From: Pomacea canaliculata
Taxonomy: Eukaryota; Mollusca; Gastropoda; Architaenioglossa; Ampullariidae
Reading direction: 5' to 3'
Length of the DNA stretch: 64,000 nucleotides
Assembly: GCF_003073045.1 (NCBI RefSeq)
Contig: NC_037596.1
Location: 11,529,950 to 11,593,949 of the forward strand
The notes under the pieces are model-generated. The model was given only the letters and a program-made list of their open reading frames with translations, had not been told where the DNA came from and made no database searches. Position 1 is the stretch's first letter. Each line of letters opens with the position of its first letter. The position numbers and the translations under genes were made by a program. Below, one piece after another: positions 1-11,899 of the stretch.

Positions 1-41
1 TTCATGTTTATATTTGTTTGAGTGCTTTGTTATATTTACAG

Positions 42-842
42 ATCCACCCAGTGTCACAAATCTCATGGTAGATGGGAAAGAAGCAAGAGGTAGCTTTGTC
101 ATAAATGAGGGTAGTGAGGTCAACATATCATGTTCTTTTGAGAAAGGAAATCCCTCCACGAACTTCCTTCTTCTGGATAAAACAGGAAAGGAAATAAAAT
201 CGTCTAGTGACGAACAACATCTGAACCTCTCGCTTGTCCTCCAATGCAAAGACGACTGGCCCACCATCAGATGTCAAGGAAGTGGCTCCGAAACGAACGA
301 ATCTGTCTCTTTGCTTGTTAAGTGTAAGTGATAAATATTTACTTTTATATCAAAAAAATTTTTTTTAACAAATAAAGTTATATTTTTGAAAAAAAAATTC
401 AGAATCGGAATATTTATATCTAAAAATGCTTATTGTGAGTGCAGCATGGCTAACTGTAAAGCCAGATGATGCTAAATAAATAGCACTCTCAGCAACATTA
501 AAACATCGTTCTAAATGCTTATTGTTCTGTTTAATTAACATTTTTCAGGCCGTCCTCAGTTTGTCGACAAAAACGCAAAGGTTGTGGAGACTGCAGCAAA
601 CATCAAGTGGATATTAACCGTAAAAGCCCACACAACTGTCATTCAAAAATGTCTCTTGATGTCGCTGACTTTAGGAGAGAACTCAAACAGAGAAGTCAAG
701 TGTAGCCTGACTGGCGACCCCCCTGACCTGCTGCTGATTGTCTCCCTTGACAAGGAGGATGTGGCAAAGGGAGGAAACTGGGGACTGACTCTCCACAATG
801 AGAAAGGCTCATCAGACACATTAGTGTTTAGCATACAATCAC
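42..842 (+). CDS. P-family receptor ectodomain A, partial (Ig2 + Ig3 exons)
   Basis: Two exons of an immunoglobulin-like cell-surface receptor; the signal-peptide and N-domain exons would lie before the window. Exon Ig2 is 42-323 (282 nt) and exon Ig3 is 549-842 (294 nt). Both have AG/GT borders and are phase 1 at both ends, so each adds whole codons. Ig2 has the B-strand cysteine (NISCSF), the GNPS turn, the CKDDWPTIRC core and several N-glycosylation sequons. Ig3 begins RPQFVD, carries GDPPDLLL and ends W-x-L-x-x-x-N-x-x-G. No membrane exon or tail is visible before M1 on the other strand. It may be the end of a gene starting upstream, a secreted form or a broken copy. Confidence 0.7.
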
Positions 843-1319
843 GTGAGTAGAGTTTCAATTACTATTAATAGCTTCTGTAGAAACATTAGTGTTTAACATA
901 CCATCACATGAGTGTAGTTTCTATTACTATTAATAACTTCTACACAAACCTGAAAAAGTAAACATTAGTAGACACTGAAAAATGTCACAGTAAAAAAACT
1001 TAAGCAAATTTTTAAATGATCAGAGATGATAATAGCAGTCACGAATTTTTTCATATTGTTTTGACGTTTATGAATGGTTTATTTTGTTGCTGCTAGCATT
1101 TCGAGTCTTAGGAAACAATTTTAACTGAAAAAGGCGATAAAAATCGTTTATGGCTTGAGATGTTCATTAAAAAAAATCGACTTCCTTGGAGAGAAATGTC
1201 TGTGTATATTTCGTATAATTTCAGTATCGCCGTTAGAAATTTAAAAATAACTATCAGATGTAATAAAATGGTCACATTTGGGAACTAGTTCAAATGCGAT
1301 TGATTTTTGAAGATTCCAT

Positions 1320-1665
1320 GGTAGAACTGGTTATAATTTTAAAACGAAGAATTCGTCATTGTTTAGTTCTGCACTAAGGAGCAACACTTCCTCAGTTCTA
1401 CAGAGTAGTATGCTACACTGCAAGTGTAGGAAGATTTCACAAATTAATTACTAATCTCAACGATTATTCCTGCGCATGTGTAAGCGAAATCTTTGCGAAT
1501 ACCGTTTGCGTGCGTCCTCTCGAAAAACACTTATTATTGACTACTTTTGACACGGATTTGATGTTCTACTCGGACACTTTTGGAAAACCAACTGAAATGG
1601 TGAGTAGCCTGGGGGAAAGGATCAGGGTATTAACAGTCACTAGCGTCGAAGAGAGCGAAAATTGA
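1320..1665 (+). other. Conserved exon-like block after Ig3, copy 1
   Basis: A block conserved in position and sequence at 10,785-11,110 and 16,617-16,960. It ends in a short open stretch (TTFDTDLMFYSDTFGKPTEM, about 1,539-1,598) followed by a donor-like GTGAGT. No clear acceptor is seen before it. It could be a tail-like exon, a first exon or promoter DNA. Product unknown. Confidence 0.35.
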
Positions 1666-1962
1666 CTTATACGAATGCGTTTAGACAGACACACAAAGGG
1701 ACAGGCAAAGCCAAGAAAGACAGCTTTACAAACAGATAATAATGGATGGACAATCAATTTTAAAAAGACCAAAACCGGTATTTATACAGTACTTTTAACT
1801 GAAACATTTGTTGGTACAAAACTTGTTTTCAAACCTCGTTTTCCTAAATTTTATCATTTAGAACTTGTCTTTTTGCAGAAATCTCTTCAAAAATGAAACC
1901 CCGAACGCTAATTTTTATTACATTCATGTTACCTACCGTTTATTAATATAATATTTTTGTGT

Positions 1963-2085
1963 GTAACCATGAAAATCCATATAAGTGACATAGAGAAATG
2001 TATCTTCACCTCACTAATTTTTGGAGAGAACTTACACAGAACCCTAACTAGGGACCCTTCTGACCCGCAACAGCTTGTTAAATAA
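1963..2085 (+). pseudogene. Fossil Ig3 exon, copy 1
   Basis: Degenerate DNA still aligns to the core of the Ig3 exon: 'aaaatccat..aagtgacat..gagaaatgtatcttcacctc' matches the live 'aaaagcccacacaactgtcattcaaaaatgtctcttgatg', then 'ggagagaac' and 'gggacccttctgacc' match the ENSN and GDPPDL parts. Splice sites and frame are gone. It is an older Ig3 duplicate carried inside the repeat unit; a second copy sits at 11,431-11,560. Confidence 0.6.
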
Positions 2086-2429
2086 CAATAAAATGTCATT
2101 TTAAAAATTTCTTTTCATATTTTATCTGCAAAAAAGGAAGGCTGCTCTTCTGACGTTTTGGCAGAGCAATAAGAAGATAAATACAAACACAGACATGGAG
2201 AGAGAACAGCTAGCAAGGAAAGACCTAAGTGAAATCAGAGACAAAGAAATGGTATCTCATTTTCATTTCACTACTTAAAACCGGCAGTCAGCTAGTGCCG
2301 TGTGTTTATTTATGCGTATAGATATGATTATTTATGTACATTTAAATAAATGTGTTAGTACTAACATATTTACTTATTCTAATTTACAAAAGCTAGTTCA
2401 AGTTTTCCGGTTAAAGAAGTATCAGAAGA

Positions 2430-3655
2430 AAGTCTAAAGAAATAACAAAAATAATCTATGAGGATGAAATACAAAGTACAAAACATTACAGGGCTCTTCT
2501 GTGATATTTATCAGTATCATAATAAGAATTTGTATTAAGCTGAAGAAGAATCTTTAAGAGGGTCTTTATTGTCAGCAGAGGGTTGTTTAATGACCTACTA
2601 GTATAATTGGTTGCTAATTAACCCTTCATGCTAATACAACATCTTTTCTATATTTCTGGATATATAGTTAATCATCCACAGTCCTGCAATAATTTGTAAG
2701 GATGGTTGGTGTACTGCACATGAGGTATGAACCACACCTCGGTAACAATACTCAGTGCATAATAAAAGCGTATCTAACGTATAAACATTTCGTCTGCTGT
2801 GACCCTTCTATTTATATGCACTGACCTCACTTAAAAATCAACTATCATCACCTCAATCACTACGGATTGATTTTACACGGAGGCATACCACATCACAAAC
2901 ATACAGCAACAAACTGAAAAAAACCCTTTTATTTATTTAACATAAAAACATGTCATGTTTAAATAAAGCCTGCTTTACATTGTTTTATGCATTGTGTATG
3001 TGCATGCGAGTACGTGTGTTGTTTTGTTTTTTATATCTGTTGTTGTTTTCGTGTGTGTGTAAAAGAGAGAAGAAATTCAAGTACATCACATCGTTTACTC
3101 TTAGAAGCCCAGTTGGTCTCAACCTTTCTCTGTTACTAACTGATTGTGTACCTCGTATGCCCAACTTAAGGCCAGTTACTTTTTTGTTCAAATGACTCAT
3201 AAAAGACGAGACCATAGCAGTCTCCTGTGACAGGAATGTTATTAGTGAAAAACAGTGCTAACCTTACCAGGGAGAAGATACATCGAAATGCCAAGAATAA
3301 TTCCTTTTATATTCATATACAGAGGAGCACGCAAACATAATGCTATAATATCTTTTTTCCATATATTAGTGACAACTTAGATTATTATTAACACTTTTTA
3401 ATTAAAACCACTGTACCACAATACAATGTAAAAAATAAGAAAAATTATTTTTGACTCTTAGTTGCTGGGCCTTGGATCAATGTTTAGTTTGGAATAAAAA
3501 CTCACTTGTCTTGAATACATAAATGAGTACATGCTCATCTATACACAAACTTGACCTTAAAAATGCACAGATAGACATACACATATAATCATGTGCCGAT
3601 ATTGTAATAATTGGACACACACACACAGGGACCGCTGATCAGTATGATATTTGTG
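2430..3655. other. Intergenic, no gene seen
   Basis: AT-rich sequence with short TG-rich and CA-rich tracts near 3,030-3,060 and 3,610-3,630. The short open frames here have no recognisable domain or splice context. Confidence 0.6.
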
Positions 3656-3659
3656 CAGG

Positions 3660-4343
3660 TTATAATACTAGTAGGTGTCTGTCTTTACATTGTGGACGTC
3701 GCAAGAAAATTTCATAAAGCCACGATGTGTTAAACATAAATAGTAATAATAATAATAATAGTGAATGTTTAAAGGTACAATTGAGTTCTCAAGAGACAGC
3801 TCATGACATTTAATAATTAAAATTCCTACAGAAGTAATACATATACTTAAGGTCAAGGCAACAAGATCAGACATCCTCTGGGTTCATTTACGGATGCACA
3901 CTATTAAATATTTCTCTTCTTCAAAAGTACGCCATGTTAGCAATCAATCTTTAAATTATCTAACTAGTTATATAATCATTGTAAAATACAATCATCAATC
4001 TAACTAGCTAATACAATCAATTCTAAATAAACCCTTTACAATTTAAAAACTAATAAAAATTTAAATAATTTCTCATTAAGTTAGCAAATCTATCATCAGA
4101 TCAATCATAAATCCTGATTAAGTCAATAATTAATTAAATATTAACCATTTTATAATTCATCGATATTTTTTAATATTCCGTCATGGAATCGTTCGTTACC
4201 AAATAATTTGAATTGTTCTAATTGTCCTCCAGCCAAGCAAGCATAAAATAAGTAAATGCATCCTCCATCACACTAATAGTAAAAGTTTTGTTACTCATAC
4301 TAAATTTATCACCCAACCATCCAATAGTTTATTCCTGGTAAAA
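3660..4343 (-). other. 3' flank of M1, with relic of an M-type last exon
   Basis: Near 3,850-3,890 the minus strand resembles the end of the last exon of M2 (37,195-37,270), including the TGTCTGATCTTG around the M2 stop. Only part of that exon can be aligned. A TAA-type microsatellite lies at about 3,738-3,760. At about 4,295-4,330 the sequence matches M2 intron 5 without the hAT-like insertion that M2 carries. Confidence 0.45.
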
Positions 4344-7300
4344 TCAAAGAAGCGCAGCATGCCGAATACTCCAGACGATGACGACAAGAAGACCAATGGC
4401 TATCTCGATAACAGGTATGACAATTGCAAAATCGAGGAAATTTACATTTTTCCCTGGAGAATCTGAAATGAGCGAAGAAATAAAAATAAAAATACTGTTT
4501 ATATCATACAACATATGTAAATACATTAGCAATCACAAACACAATGGCACTAACATATATAGTCGTCATCAACACACAGGTAAGCACATGTCTCGGCCTA
4601 ACAACTCATATCCAGCACAGTTGCCACTTGCATCTACCAAGGGAAACAGCAGGTTGTAGGAAGAGAAACAGTGTAAAATCTACTGATAAAGTAGTGCAAC
4701 AGCGTTCCACTATTCGTCCGTTTGACAAATGATCAGTTTGAGAGGTTCAAAGCTCGTAGTTCAGATCCCAAAGTTCTGAGAGACAAGGGAATCAACATAT
4801 AACTGGAAATAGTTGTTTTCCACAGAGCAAATCATTAGATAAGTGAGCATCGACATGATCACATAGCAAATGTCTGTAGTTGTAGATAAAAAAGTAGAGC
4901 TGGGAACAAGAACGGCAAAGGTGGAGAAAGATGCGATGAGCCTAGAATAATTGTCGTGTACAACAAAATCTGTCATAATTAAAATAATTGTAAGCTAGCA
5001 AAATACTCCAATGAGAGGTTCATGTAGTTACCGTACGTACGGAACGCTGAAGCTGAAACTGTAATGACTGACACTAGCATCGCTCTGAAGAACTGTTGAT
5101 AAATAAAATGATTCCGATGGTCGATCGCAAAAACACTGCGTAAACTAAGCCATGGTCCATGATGAACACACAGACACAAACTGCACAGTGACTGCAGCTG
5201 CAACCCTGTATGACAAGAAATATTTGTGGATCACGAGAGCTGTGATGCCAGTTAGGTGCAACTTTGTGCTTACTTCAGTCATACAACATGGCGTACTTAC
5301 CTTTCTGCAGAGCTTTCTGATGGCCTTTCACAGTATCACCTTTATTCCCACGTTGTTTCTTGGTATTATCAGTTGATTTTGATCTACCTTTAATGAATAG
5401 GAAAATGTCATTATGGCTACTTACTTCTAGATAATAAACACACGCACGCACACTAAGTAATATACAATGTTTAATTATAATAAAATAAAGCACAATATGG
5501 AGTATATATTATTTTTAACTCTCTCATGAGCTTACCAAACGGGCTTTGTATCATCTCTGTATTTAAAACACTAGTAGGTATAGAAAGGTGGACAAGTTAG
5601 TAAGCATCAAATTTTTCTACAATACGACTTAAGTGGCATTAGACGAAGAATCAACGTTTGATATACTACATGAAATAGAACATATAATATGTTTTCACAG
5701 TTTTCATTAGAAGCACTTGCATAATGTTACAATTGACAAAAAAGATTATCAATCTTTAAAAAATATTTTTTTTAAATGTGCAATAATAACTGTCAACTGC
5801 AGAATCACGATTTAAAAATAAAGAAAGGGTATAAATCATTATTATCATACATTTAAACAGAACTAATCCAAGGGGGAACAAAATTCCCGCGACCCATTTG
5901 TGCACTCATACCTAATAAACTCGAATTTAATTGCCATTAGCAAAACCCTACTTCACCTATTATTTTCGCAAATTAAAGCTTGCGTGACACAAATAATACC
6001 GAGTAAAATGACAGAATCCTACTGAAAAAAACTTAATTTTACTCATTTCACACAGATTCCAAAAGAGAACATACTTTTCGCTGATTTTTCAATGCATGTG
6101 AAATTTCCGTGATCATTAGCGTTAAGGGTAAAGTTCCCATCTAGGCATCCTACACCAGACGTTGGCTTGAAGGAAACTTGAGTTCGAGACATGGCATTGT
6201 AGTTAATGTCTTTCTTTGTATCACATAAGAAAAAGTATCCTGCCCAGTCACACACAGCAGTGATCTCTGAAACTGACACAACAATTGATAGTGAGGACCA
6301 TTGTTGAGCTACTTTCTACTTTAGTTTCGCCTTGTAACTGTTTGTAAGAACACTGCCTCGATAAAGTTAGGTGGCAATTGTAGGTTAACATTAATTAATA
6401 TAAAAATAGTTCTCAACCATTTTTCATTTCACAAGCAATTTCTGTTATTGATTTTTTTAATAATAATAACAATAATAATAACAATAATAACAACAATAAT
6501 AACAACAACAATAATAATAATAAAAATAAAGATAAAACATGTTTATAGAGTTACTTCAGACCCAAAGCGCTGACAAGTATACACACAGGTGCATTCAATA
6601 TTAAAATGATAGAGGGACTTTACAACAGTTTATTAGACACGTAAGCACGACCACTTTGCGTACGGATAGACACACCCATTCAAGACTTCTTTGTTTCTTA
6701 TTCTTGACTTTGATTCTCAAGGATCTTGGACCAAATGCAAACAACCTCACAACAATACCGTGTAGCAGCAGTTGACATGTAGATGACATTAGCTAATCAA
6801 ATGCATAAATATATTTTTAAAACGGGAAGTACCTAGAGTTGTATCCATGCTAAAAGTTGGAATAGTTGGAAAAAATTCAGAAAATATTAATAAACTGCAA
6901 TACCATTATTTGTAATCGAGCTCCTATAATATACAGTGAAAGTGTTGAGATCCCTGGTGATGCTGACTTGTATAGTATTGACGCATGATCCTGTTTTTAA
7001 AACATCGCATCTGTTTGTTTCTCCTGGAAACACAACAGATATATAAAAAACAATTGAAAGAAACAGTTGTAACTTCTTTTAAACCTTTCTGAAATAATGT
7101 AGTTTTCCATGGACGTTTTAGATTGAAAGATCTTTCGTCAAGGAATTAGTACTAAACATTTGCAGCTAGAGGCATGTCGTTAAATATTTAAGTACCTATG
7201 TCATGTGACATGCATGAGTTTTGATCAACCGGTTAGCAGTTCGTGTTTGGATCGTGAAAAATAACGATTCCTCCTCAAAAGAACCCCCAAAATTTAACAC

Positions 7301-7580
7301 AGGAAGGTAGTTTATCTGTTTACATATAGCTGACATCTTTCAGATTATTTTTACTTCTTTACTCAATTCCTCGCTTCTTGACGTTTCCATCGAAAACATA
7401 TTTTGATTGCAATGATAAGGACAGCTTATTGTTTTCTTTTACTAAGCTTAAGAAAACAAAACAACATACGTTAATATTAAGACTATATATGTGTATAGAG
7501 AGAGAGAAACTACCGCACTTACCACAAATAACGTTCACAAGTATGAAAAATACGTGGACAAATGAGAAGACCAACTTCAT
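4344..7580 (-). CDS. M1: short-tailed Ig-like membrane protein
   Basis: Five exons on the minus strand: 7,580-7,523 (signal peptide MKLVFSFVHVFFILVNVIC), 7,023-6,904, 6,272-6,075, 5,387-5,301 and 4,462-4,344. Lengths 58+120+198+87+119 total 582 nt, a whole open frame of 193 codons plus stop. Exons 2 and 3 form one V-like Ig domain with the F-strand signature D-H-G-N-F-T-C. Exon 4 is a Lys/Gln-rich stalk. Exon 5 has a membrane helix (FAIVIPVIEIAIGLLVVIV) and stops soon after. Where M2 has a splice donor behind the helix, M1 has GC instead of GT and reads through to a stop, so the tail is only a few residues. Exon 3 could also start 6 nt later, in frame. Function unknown; a cell-surface recognition role is inferred. 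Confidence 0.65.
6455..6532. repeat. AAT/AAC trinucleotide microsatellite
   Basis: About 25 units of (AAT) and (AAC) mixed, in M1 intron 2. Confidence 0.85.
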
Positions 7581-7599
7581 ATTTCAGCACCAGACGTTC

Positions 7600-9460
7600 T
7601 GACTACTAAACACAGACATTGAAAAATAATTCCTTTTAAAGTGTTTTCTCGGTTGTGTAAAACTGAAGTCACATAAAATTTATTTAGTGGGCTGACTAAC
7701 CTGCGGTCATGGTCAGCACTAAAGAAAACGTATAAATGCTGTCAAGACCCTCCTCTTTATCTCATCTGGGCTTAAGATCTACAAGGAACCTCAAAGTTTG
7801 TACAATGCGAAAACTGAAGAGTCAATCACAAAGGGCCATGTGAGTATAAGAACCCTACACCGGGGTGTCAGCAATCAGCACCTATTGCTACACTCGTGGT
7901 AGGGACCAGATCGTGTATCTTGTTGGAAGTCAGCACTAGGACTGAAACATGTTCTGCTGACTGAAACATTAAACTATCTTGTCAAACGAGACTGACCTTA
8001 GCAGGAGGGCTTAAGCTTATAGGTTCTTAGATAACTCCCCCACCCCACTGTTACAGTTTGTCTTAGACTTACCGCTGTTCTGTTTCAACACCTACACCCA
8101 CACATTCCACCGATTGAAATATCAAAATATCCTGCTTAACCATTTTCTTTAAACTGAGGCTGACCTAAACCATGTAGCTAGACCTTAGAGTGTCGTCAAC
8201 TGGCCTCCCTGTGTGAAATTGTTCAAAAATTTGTGTTGAAAAATAAAAGCGCTACGTATTAAATAATCATATTAACTATATGAATAATAATAGCCATAAT
8301 AATTCACATGGTGATAGGCAATTTAAATAGTCAGAGTCCTCTCTTCATTCCACTGCTGGTGATGAAAATTTTTAAAAAGTTCCCCATCACCCTTTTGTTA
8401 CATTTTGTCTTAGATTTTGGAAACGAGGCTGCGCCTTACAGGCTGAGTTGCTTTGTTCTCCAGTGATTTTTCTATTTTCTTGTGTAAGGTCTTTGCTTAT
8501 TCATATCCATGGGTTTCTTTTACTAGTTTCATTTGTTTCTTTCACGCTTTCCTTTGTTATTGTTTTTACTGTTTGTATTTTTGACTTATTTTCTGCTCCT
8601 GTGGATTTGTAGGGATTGTAAAGGCAAAATAAAACTGCTTAGAATCGCATAAAGAGTAGGATAAATTTGAATCTCGTCTGTTTATATGTGTGTTCATGTG
8701 GAAAACGTTGAAGGTTTTTAGTAGAATGTTGTGTTTAATAAGAGAAATTACACGGGACTCTTTTTGCTTCCACGTAGTCTCGTTCTCCGTCACGTGACCC
8801 TATGACGTGTGGTTTCTATAGTGAGAACCATGCCTCCAGAACGTGCTGCACCGCCACGTAAAGATGGGAAAAGATTCAAAATTTTCTTTTCATCAGTTTC
8901 CGACAGACAGAGTCTTACAAGCCTGACACACAGAGTGCGTCATACGAATAAACAGACGTCAAATCTTCGCAATGACCACAAACACTTCCTGTGCGTGTGA
9001 CGTCATAAGGAGATTGATGTCATAAGGAGACTCGTCTGCTTGACCATCTCGGGAAGCTATCGTGGTTACTCGGCGGAAGGACACAAGGGTCGATTTCACT
9101 GGAATTTTTCGATTTTTATAAACATCGGCAACCGAAATAGTGCTAATAAGTGGTAATTAAGTGAGAAACGAATCCTTTATTTCTCCTGTATTGCTCTCGT
9201 GCTCTCTAATTGTGACAAAATATATTTCTGAAACGTTTGACCGTCGCCACAGCCTTATCAAAAGCCTTGAGTATCCCTTTAAGAGATATGAACCTTCCTC
9301 TTTCTTATTCCGTTTTGTTTTCTTTTTTCTGCTTCTCTTCTTTACAAAATAAATCAAGTAACAAAAATTTGCATTTAATTTTGTGTATGTGTGCGTGTGA
9401 GTGAATTTATGTGACCTTTTTGTGGTAGGTTCTTAGTATGGACAAAAGTCCATTGTATGC
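7600..9460. other. M1 upstream / intergenic region
   Basis: No exon is recognised. Positions 8,140-8,310 ('gaggctgacct..atgtagct', 'cgtcaactggcctcc', 'gctacgtattaaataat', 'tatgaataataata') match the region upstream of M2 at 42,270-42,400, so this DNA was copied with the M gene and may hold its promoter. The stretch 8,800-9,070 is somewhat GC-richer and unassigned. Confidence 0.5.
8140..8310 (-). promoter_or_regulatory. Conserved upstream block of M genes, copy 1
   Basis: Similar in order and sequence to 42,270-42,400 upstream of M2, although the DNA between it and the signal-peptide exon is less similar. Candidate regulatory DNA; no specific factor site is claimed. Confidence 0.35.
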
Positions 9461-9517
9461 AATGAGTGAATGCATTTTTATTCCCACTTATATTTAAGTG
9501 CTTTGTTATATTTACAG

Positions 9518-10315
9518 ATCCACCCAGTGTCACAAATCTCATGGTAGATGGAAAAGGAGCAAGAGGTAACATTATCATAAATGAGGGTATTGAGGTCAAC
9601 ATATCATGTTCTTTTGACAAAGGAAATCCCTCCACGAACTTCCTTCTTCTGGATAAAACAATAAAGGAAATAAAAGCATCTAGAGACGAACAACATCTGA
9701 ACCTCTCCCTTGTCCTCCAATGCAAAGACGACTGGCCCACCATCAGATGCCAAGGAAGTGGCTCCGAAACGAACGAATCTATCTCTTTCCTTGTTAAGTG
9801 TAAGTGATAAATAATTAATTTTATATAAAGATTATTTGTGAACAATCAACTTTAGTTTTGGAAAAAAAACATGTCAGACACGGAATATTTATATCTAAAA
9901 TGCTAACTGTGAGTTCAGCATGCTAACTGTAAAGCCAGATGAAGCTAAATAAATAGCACTCTCAGCAACAATAAAACATCGTTCTAAATGCTTATTGTTC
10001 TGTTTAATTAACATTTTTCAGGCCGTCCTCAGTTTGTCGACAAGCACCCCAAGGTTGTGGAGACTGCAGCAAACATAAAGTGGATATTAACCATAAAAGC
10101 CCACACAACTGTCATTCAAAAATGTCTCTTGATGTCGCTGACTTTAGGAGAGAACTCAAACAGAGAAGTCAAATGTACCCTGACTGGCGACCCCCCTGAC
10201 CTGCTGCTTATTGTTTCCCTTGACAAGGAGGATGTAGCAAAGGGAGGAAACTGGGGGCTGACTCTCCACAATGAGAAAGGCTCATCAGACACATTAGTGT
10301 TTAGCATACAATCAC
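9518..10315 (+). CDS. P-family receptor ectodomain B, partial (Ig2 + Ig3 exons)
   Basis: Exon Ig2 is 9,518-9,799 (282 nt) and exon Ig3 10,022-10,315 (294 nt), both open, phase 1 on both sides and with good splice borders. The protein is close to A and C: Ig2 has NISCSF and CKDDWPTIRC, Ig3 has RPQFVD, GDPPDLLL and the W-x-L/N-x-x-G end. Replacements cluster around Ig2 residues 12-25 (GARGNIII against EARGSFVI in A). No signal-peptide or N-domain exon is found between M1 and these exons, and no membrane exon follows before ectodomain C. It is either a partial duplicate or a pair of cassette exons used by another transcript. Confidence 0.65.
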
Positions 10316-10784
10316 GTGAGTAGAATTTCAAAGTTGTATTAATAACTTTTGTAGAAGCACTAGTGTCCATAACACGAGTGTAGTTTCAAATACTATTAAT
10401 AACTTCTACAGAAACCTGAAAAAGTAGATATTAGTAGATACTAAGAACTGTCCAAAAAGAAACTTTTTTAATTGTAATTTTTAAAAATCAGTGATGATAC
10501 CAACAGTCACGAATATTTTCATATTGTTTTGACGTTTATAAATGGGTTATTTTGTTGCTGTTAGAATTTCGAGTCTTGTGAAATATTTTTTAACCGATAA
10601 AGGCGATAAAATTGCTTATGGCTTAAGATATTCATTTAAACAAAAGAGAATCGAGTTCCTCGGTGAGAAATGTATGTGTATATTTCGTATTATATCACAA
10701 TCACCTTCAGAAATTTTAAAATAATTATCAGATTTAATAAAATGGTCACATATGGGAACTAGTTAAAATGCTACGGATTTTTGA

Positions 10785-11110
10785 AGATTCCATGGTAGAG
10801 CTGGTTATAATTTTAAAACGAAGAATCTGTCATTGTTTAGTTCTGCACTAAGGAGCAACACTTCCTCCATTCTACAGAGTATTATGCTACATTGTCAGTG
10901 TAGGAAGATTTACTAGATTAATTACTAATCTCAACGATTATTCCTGCGCATGCGTAAAAGAAATCTTTGAGAATACCGTTTGCGTGCGTCCACTCGAGAA
11001 ACACTTATTTTGACTTATTTTGACTACTTACGACACGCATTCCATGTTCTGCTCGGACACTCTTGGACATCCAACTGAAATGGTGAGTATCCTTAGAAAG
11101 GAGGGCTGCT
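10785..11110 (+). other. Conserved exon-like block, copy 2
   Basis: Matches 1,320-1,665 and 16,617-16,960. The short frame before the GTGAGT is kept, but the tyrosine of MFYSD is cysteine here. It contains TGCGCATGCG at about 10,944, an NRF-1-like palindrome; the other copies read TGCGCATGTG. Confidence 0.35.
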
Positions 11111-11430
11111 AGCGTCGAAAAGAACAAAAATTGACTTATATAAATATGTTCATACAGACACACAAGAGAAAAGGCAGAGCAAACAACAAAGACAGCTCGA
11201 CAAACAAACAATAATGGATGGACAATTTAAAAAAAATAGCAATCCGGCGTTTATACATTACTTTGAACTGATAAATTTGTTGTGTTACAAAACTTGATTT
11301 TCAAACTTTGTTTTCGTAACTTTTATGATTTGAAAGCGTGTTTTAGATGTTACGAATTTGTATTTTTGGAGAAAGTTATCGAAAAATGAAAATCCTAAAT
11401 TTTTATTGCATTCATTAATATAATCGTTTT

Positions 11431-11560
11431 GTGACCATGAAAATCCACACAACTGACAGAAAAATGTATCTTCACCTCGCTAATTTTTGGAGAGAACTGT
11501 AACCCAACTAGAATTCACCCTAACAAGGGACCCTTCTGACCCTCAAGAGCTTGTTAAATT
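11431..11560 (+). pseudogene. Fossil Ig3 exon, copy 2
   Basis: Same relic as at 1,963-2,085: 'tgaaaatccacacaactgac..aaaaatgtatcttcacctcgc' then 'ggagagaactg' and 'gggacccttctgaccc'. Frame and splice sites are lost. Confidence 0.6.
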
Positions 11561-11899
11561 TTTACTATTTCATTTCATATTTTATCTGCAAATAAACGTC
11601 AGGAGACGGGGGAAAAGACCGTTCTTCTGAAATGTCGGCAAACCAATAAGAAGATAAATACAAACTTAGACATGGAGAGAACAGCTAGCAGGGAAAGACG
11701 TGAGCGAAATCAAAGACAAAGATGTGGTATCTCACTTTTATTTCACTACTTTTAACTAGCAATCAGCTAGTGCCGTGTGTTTATTTACATGCGTATAGAT
11801 ATGATTATTTATGTACATTTAAATAAATATGATAATACTAACATATTTAATTATTAAGTAATTATTTTAGCAGCTAACTATAAAGTTTTCCTGTAAGAG

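Larger units (their letters stand above)
1..2420 (+). repeat. P-cluster tandem repeat unit, copy 1 (ectodomain A)
   Basis: This stretch is repeated collinearly at about 9,440-11,900 and, interrupted by insertions, at about 13,860-16,970. Shared parts in order are the Ig2 exon, a short intron, the Ig3 exon, an exon-like block near 1,320-1,665, a degenerate Ig3 fossil near 1,963-2,085 and a flank to about 2,420 containing 'ctagtgccgtgtgtttattta'-type sequence. Introns are nearly as similar as exons, so the duplications are fairly recent. The left end of the unit lies outside the window. Confidence 0.75.

Noticed and set aside
2133-2260. Charged plus-strand frame (TDMEREQLARKDLSEIRD) behind the fossil Ig3 as a tail exon
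   Set aside because: Copy 2 has lost two bases within it, so the frame is not kept, and there is no convincing acceptor.
8809-9000. 63-codon plus-strand frame starting MVSIVRTMPPERAAPP
   Set aside because: No signal peptide or domain and no copy upstream of the other P genes; not supported as a first exon of B.
9375-9845. 156-codon minus-strand frame
   Set aside because: Antisense shadow of the Ig2 exon of B, which has clear splice borders and domain motifs on the plus strand.
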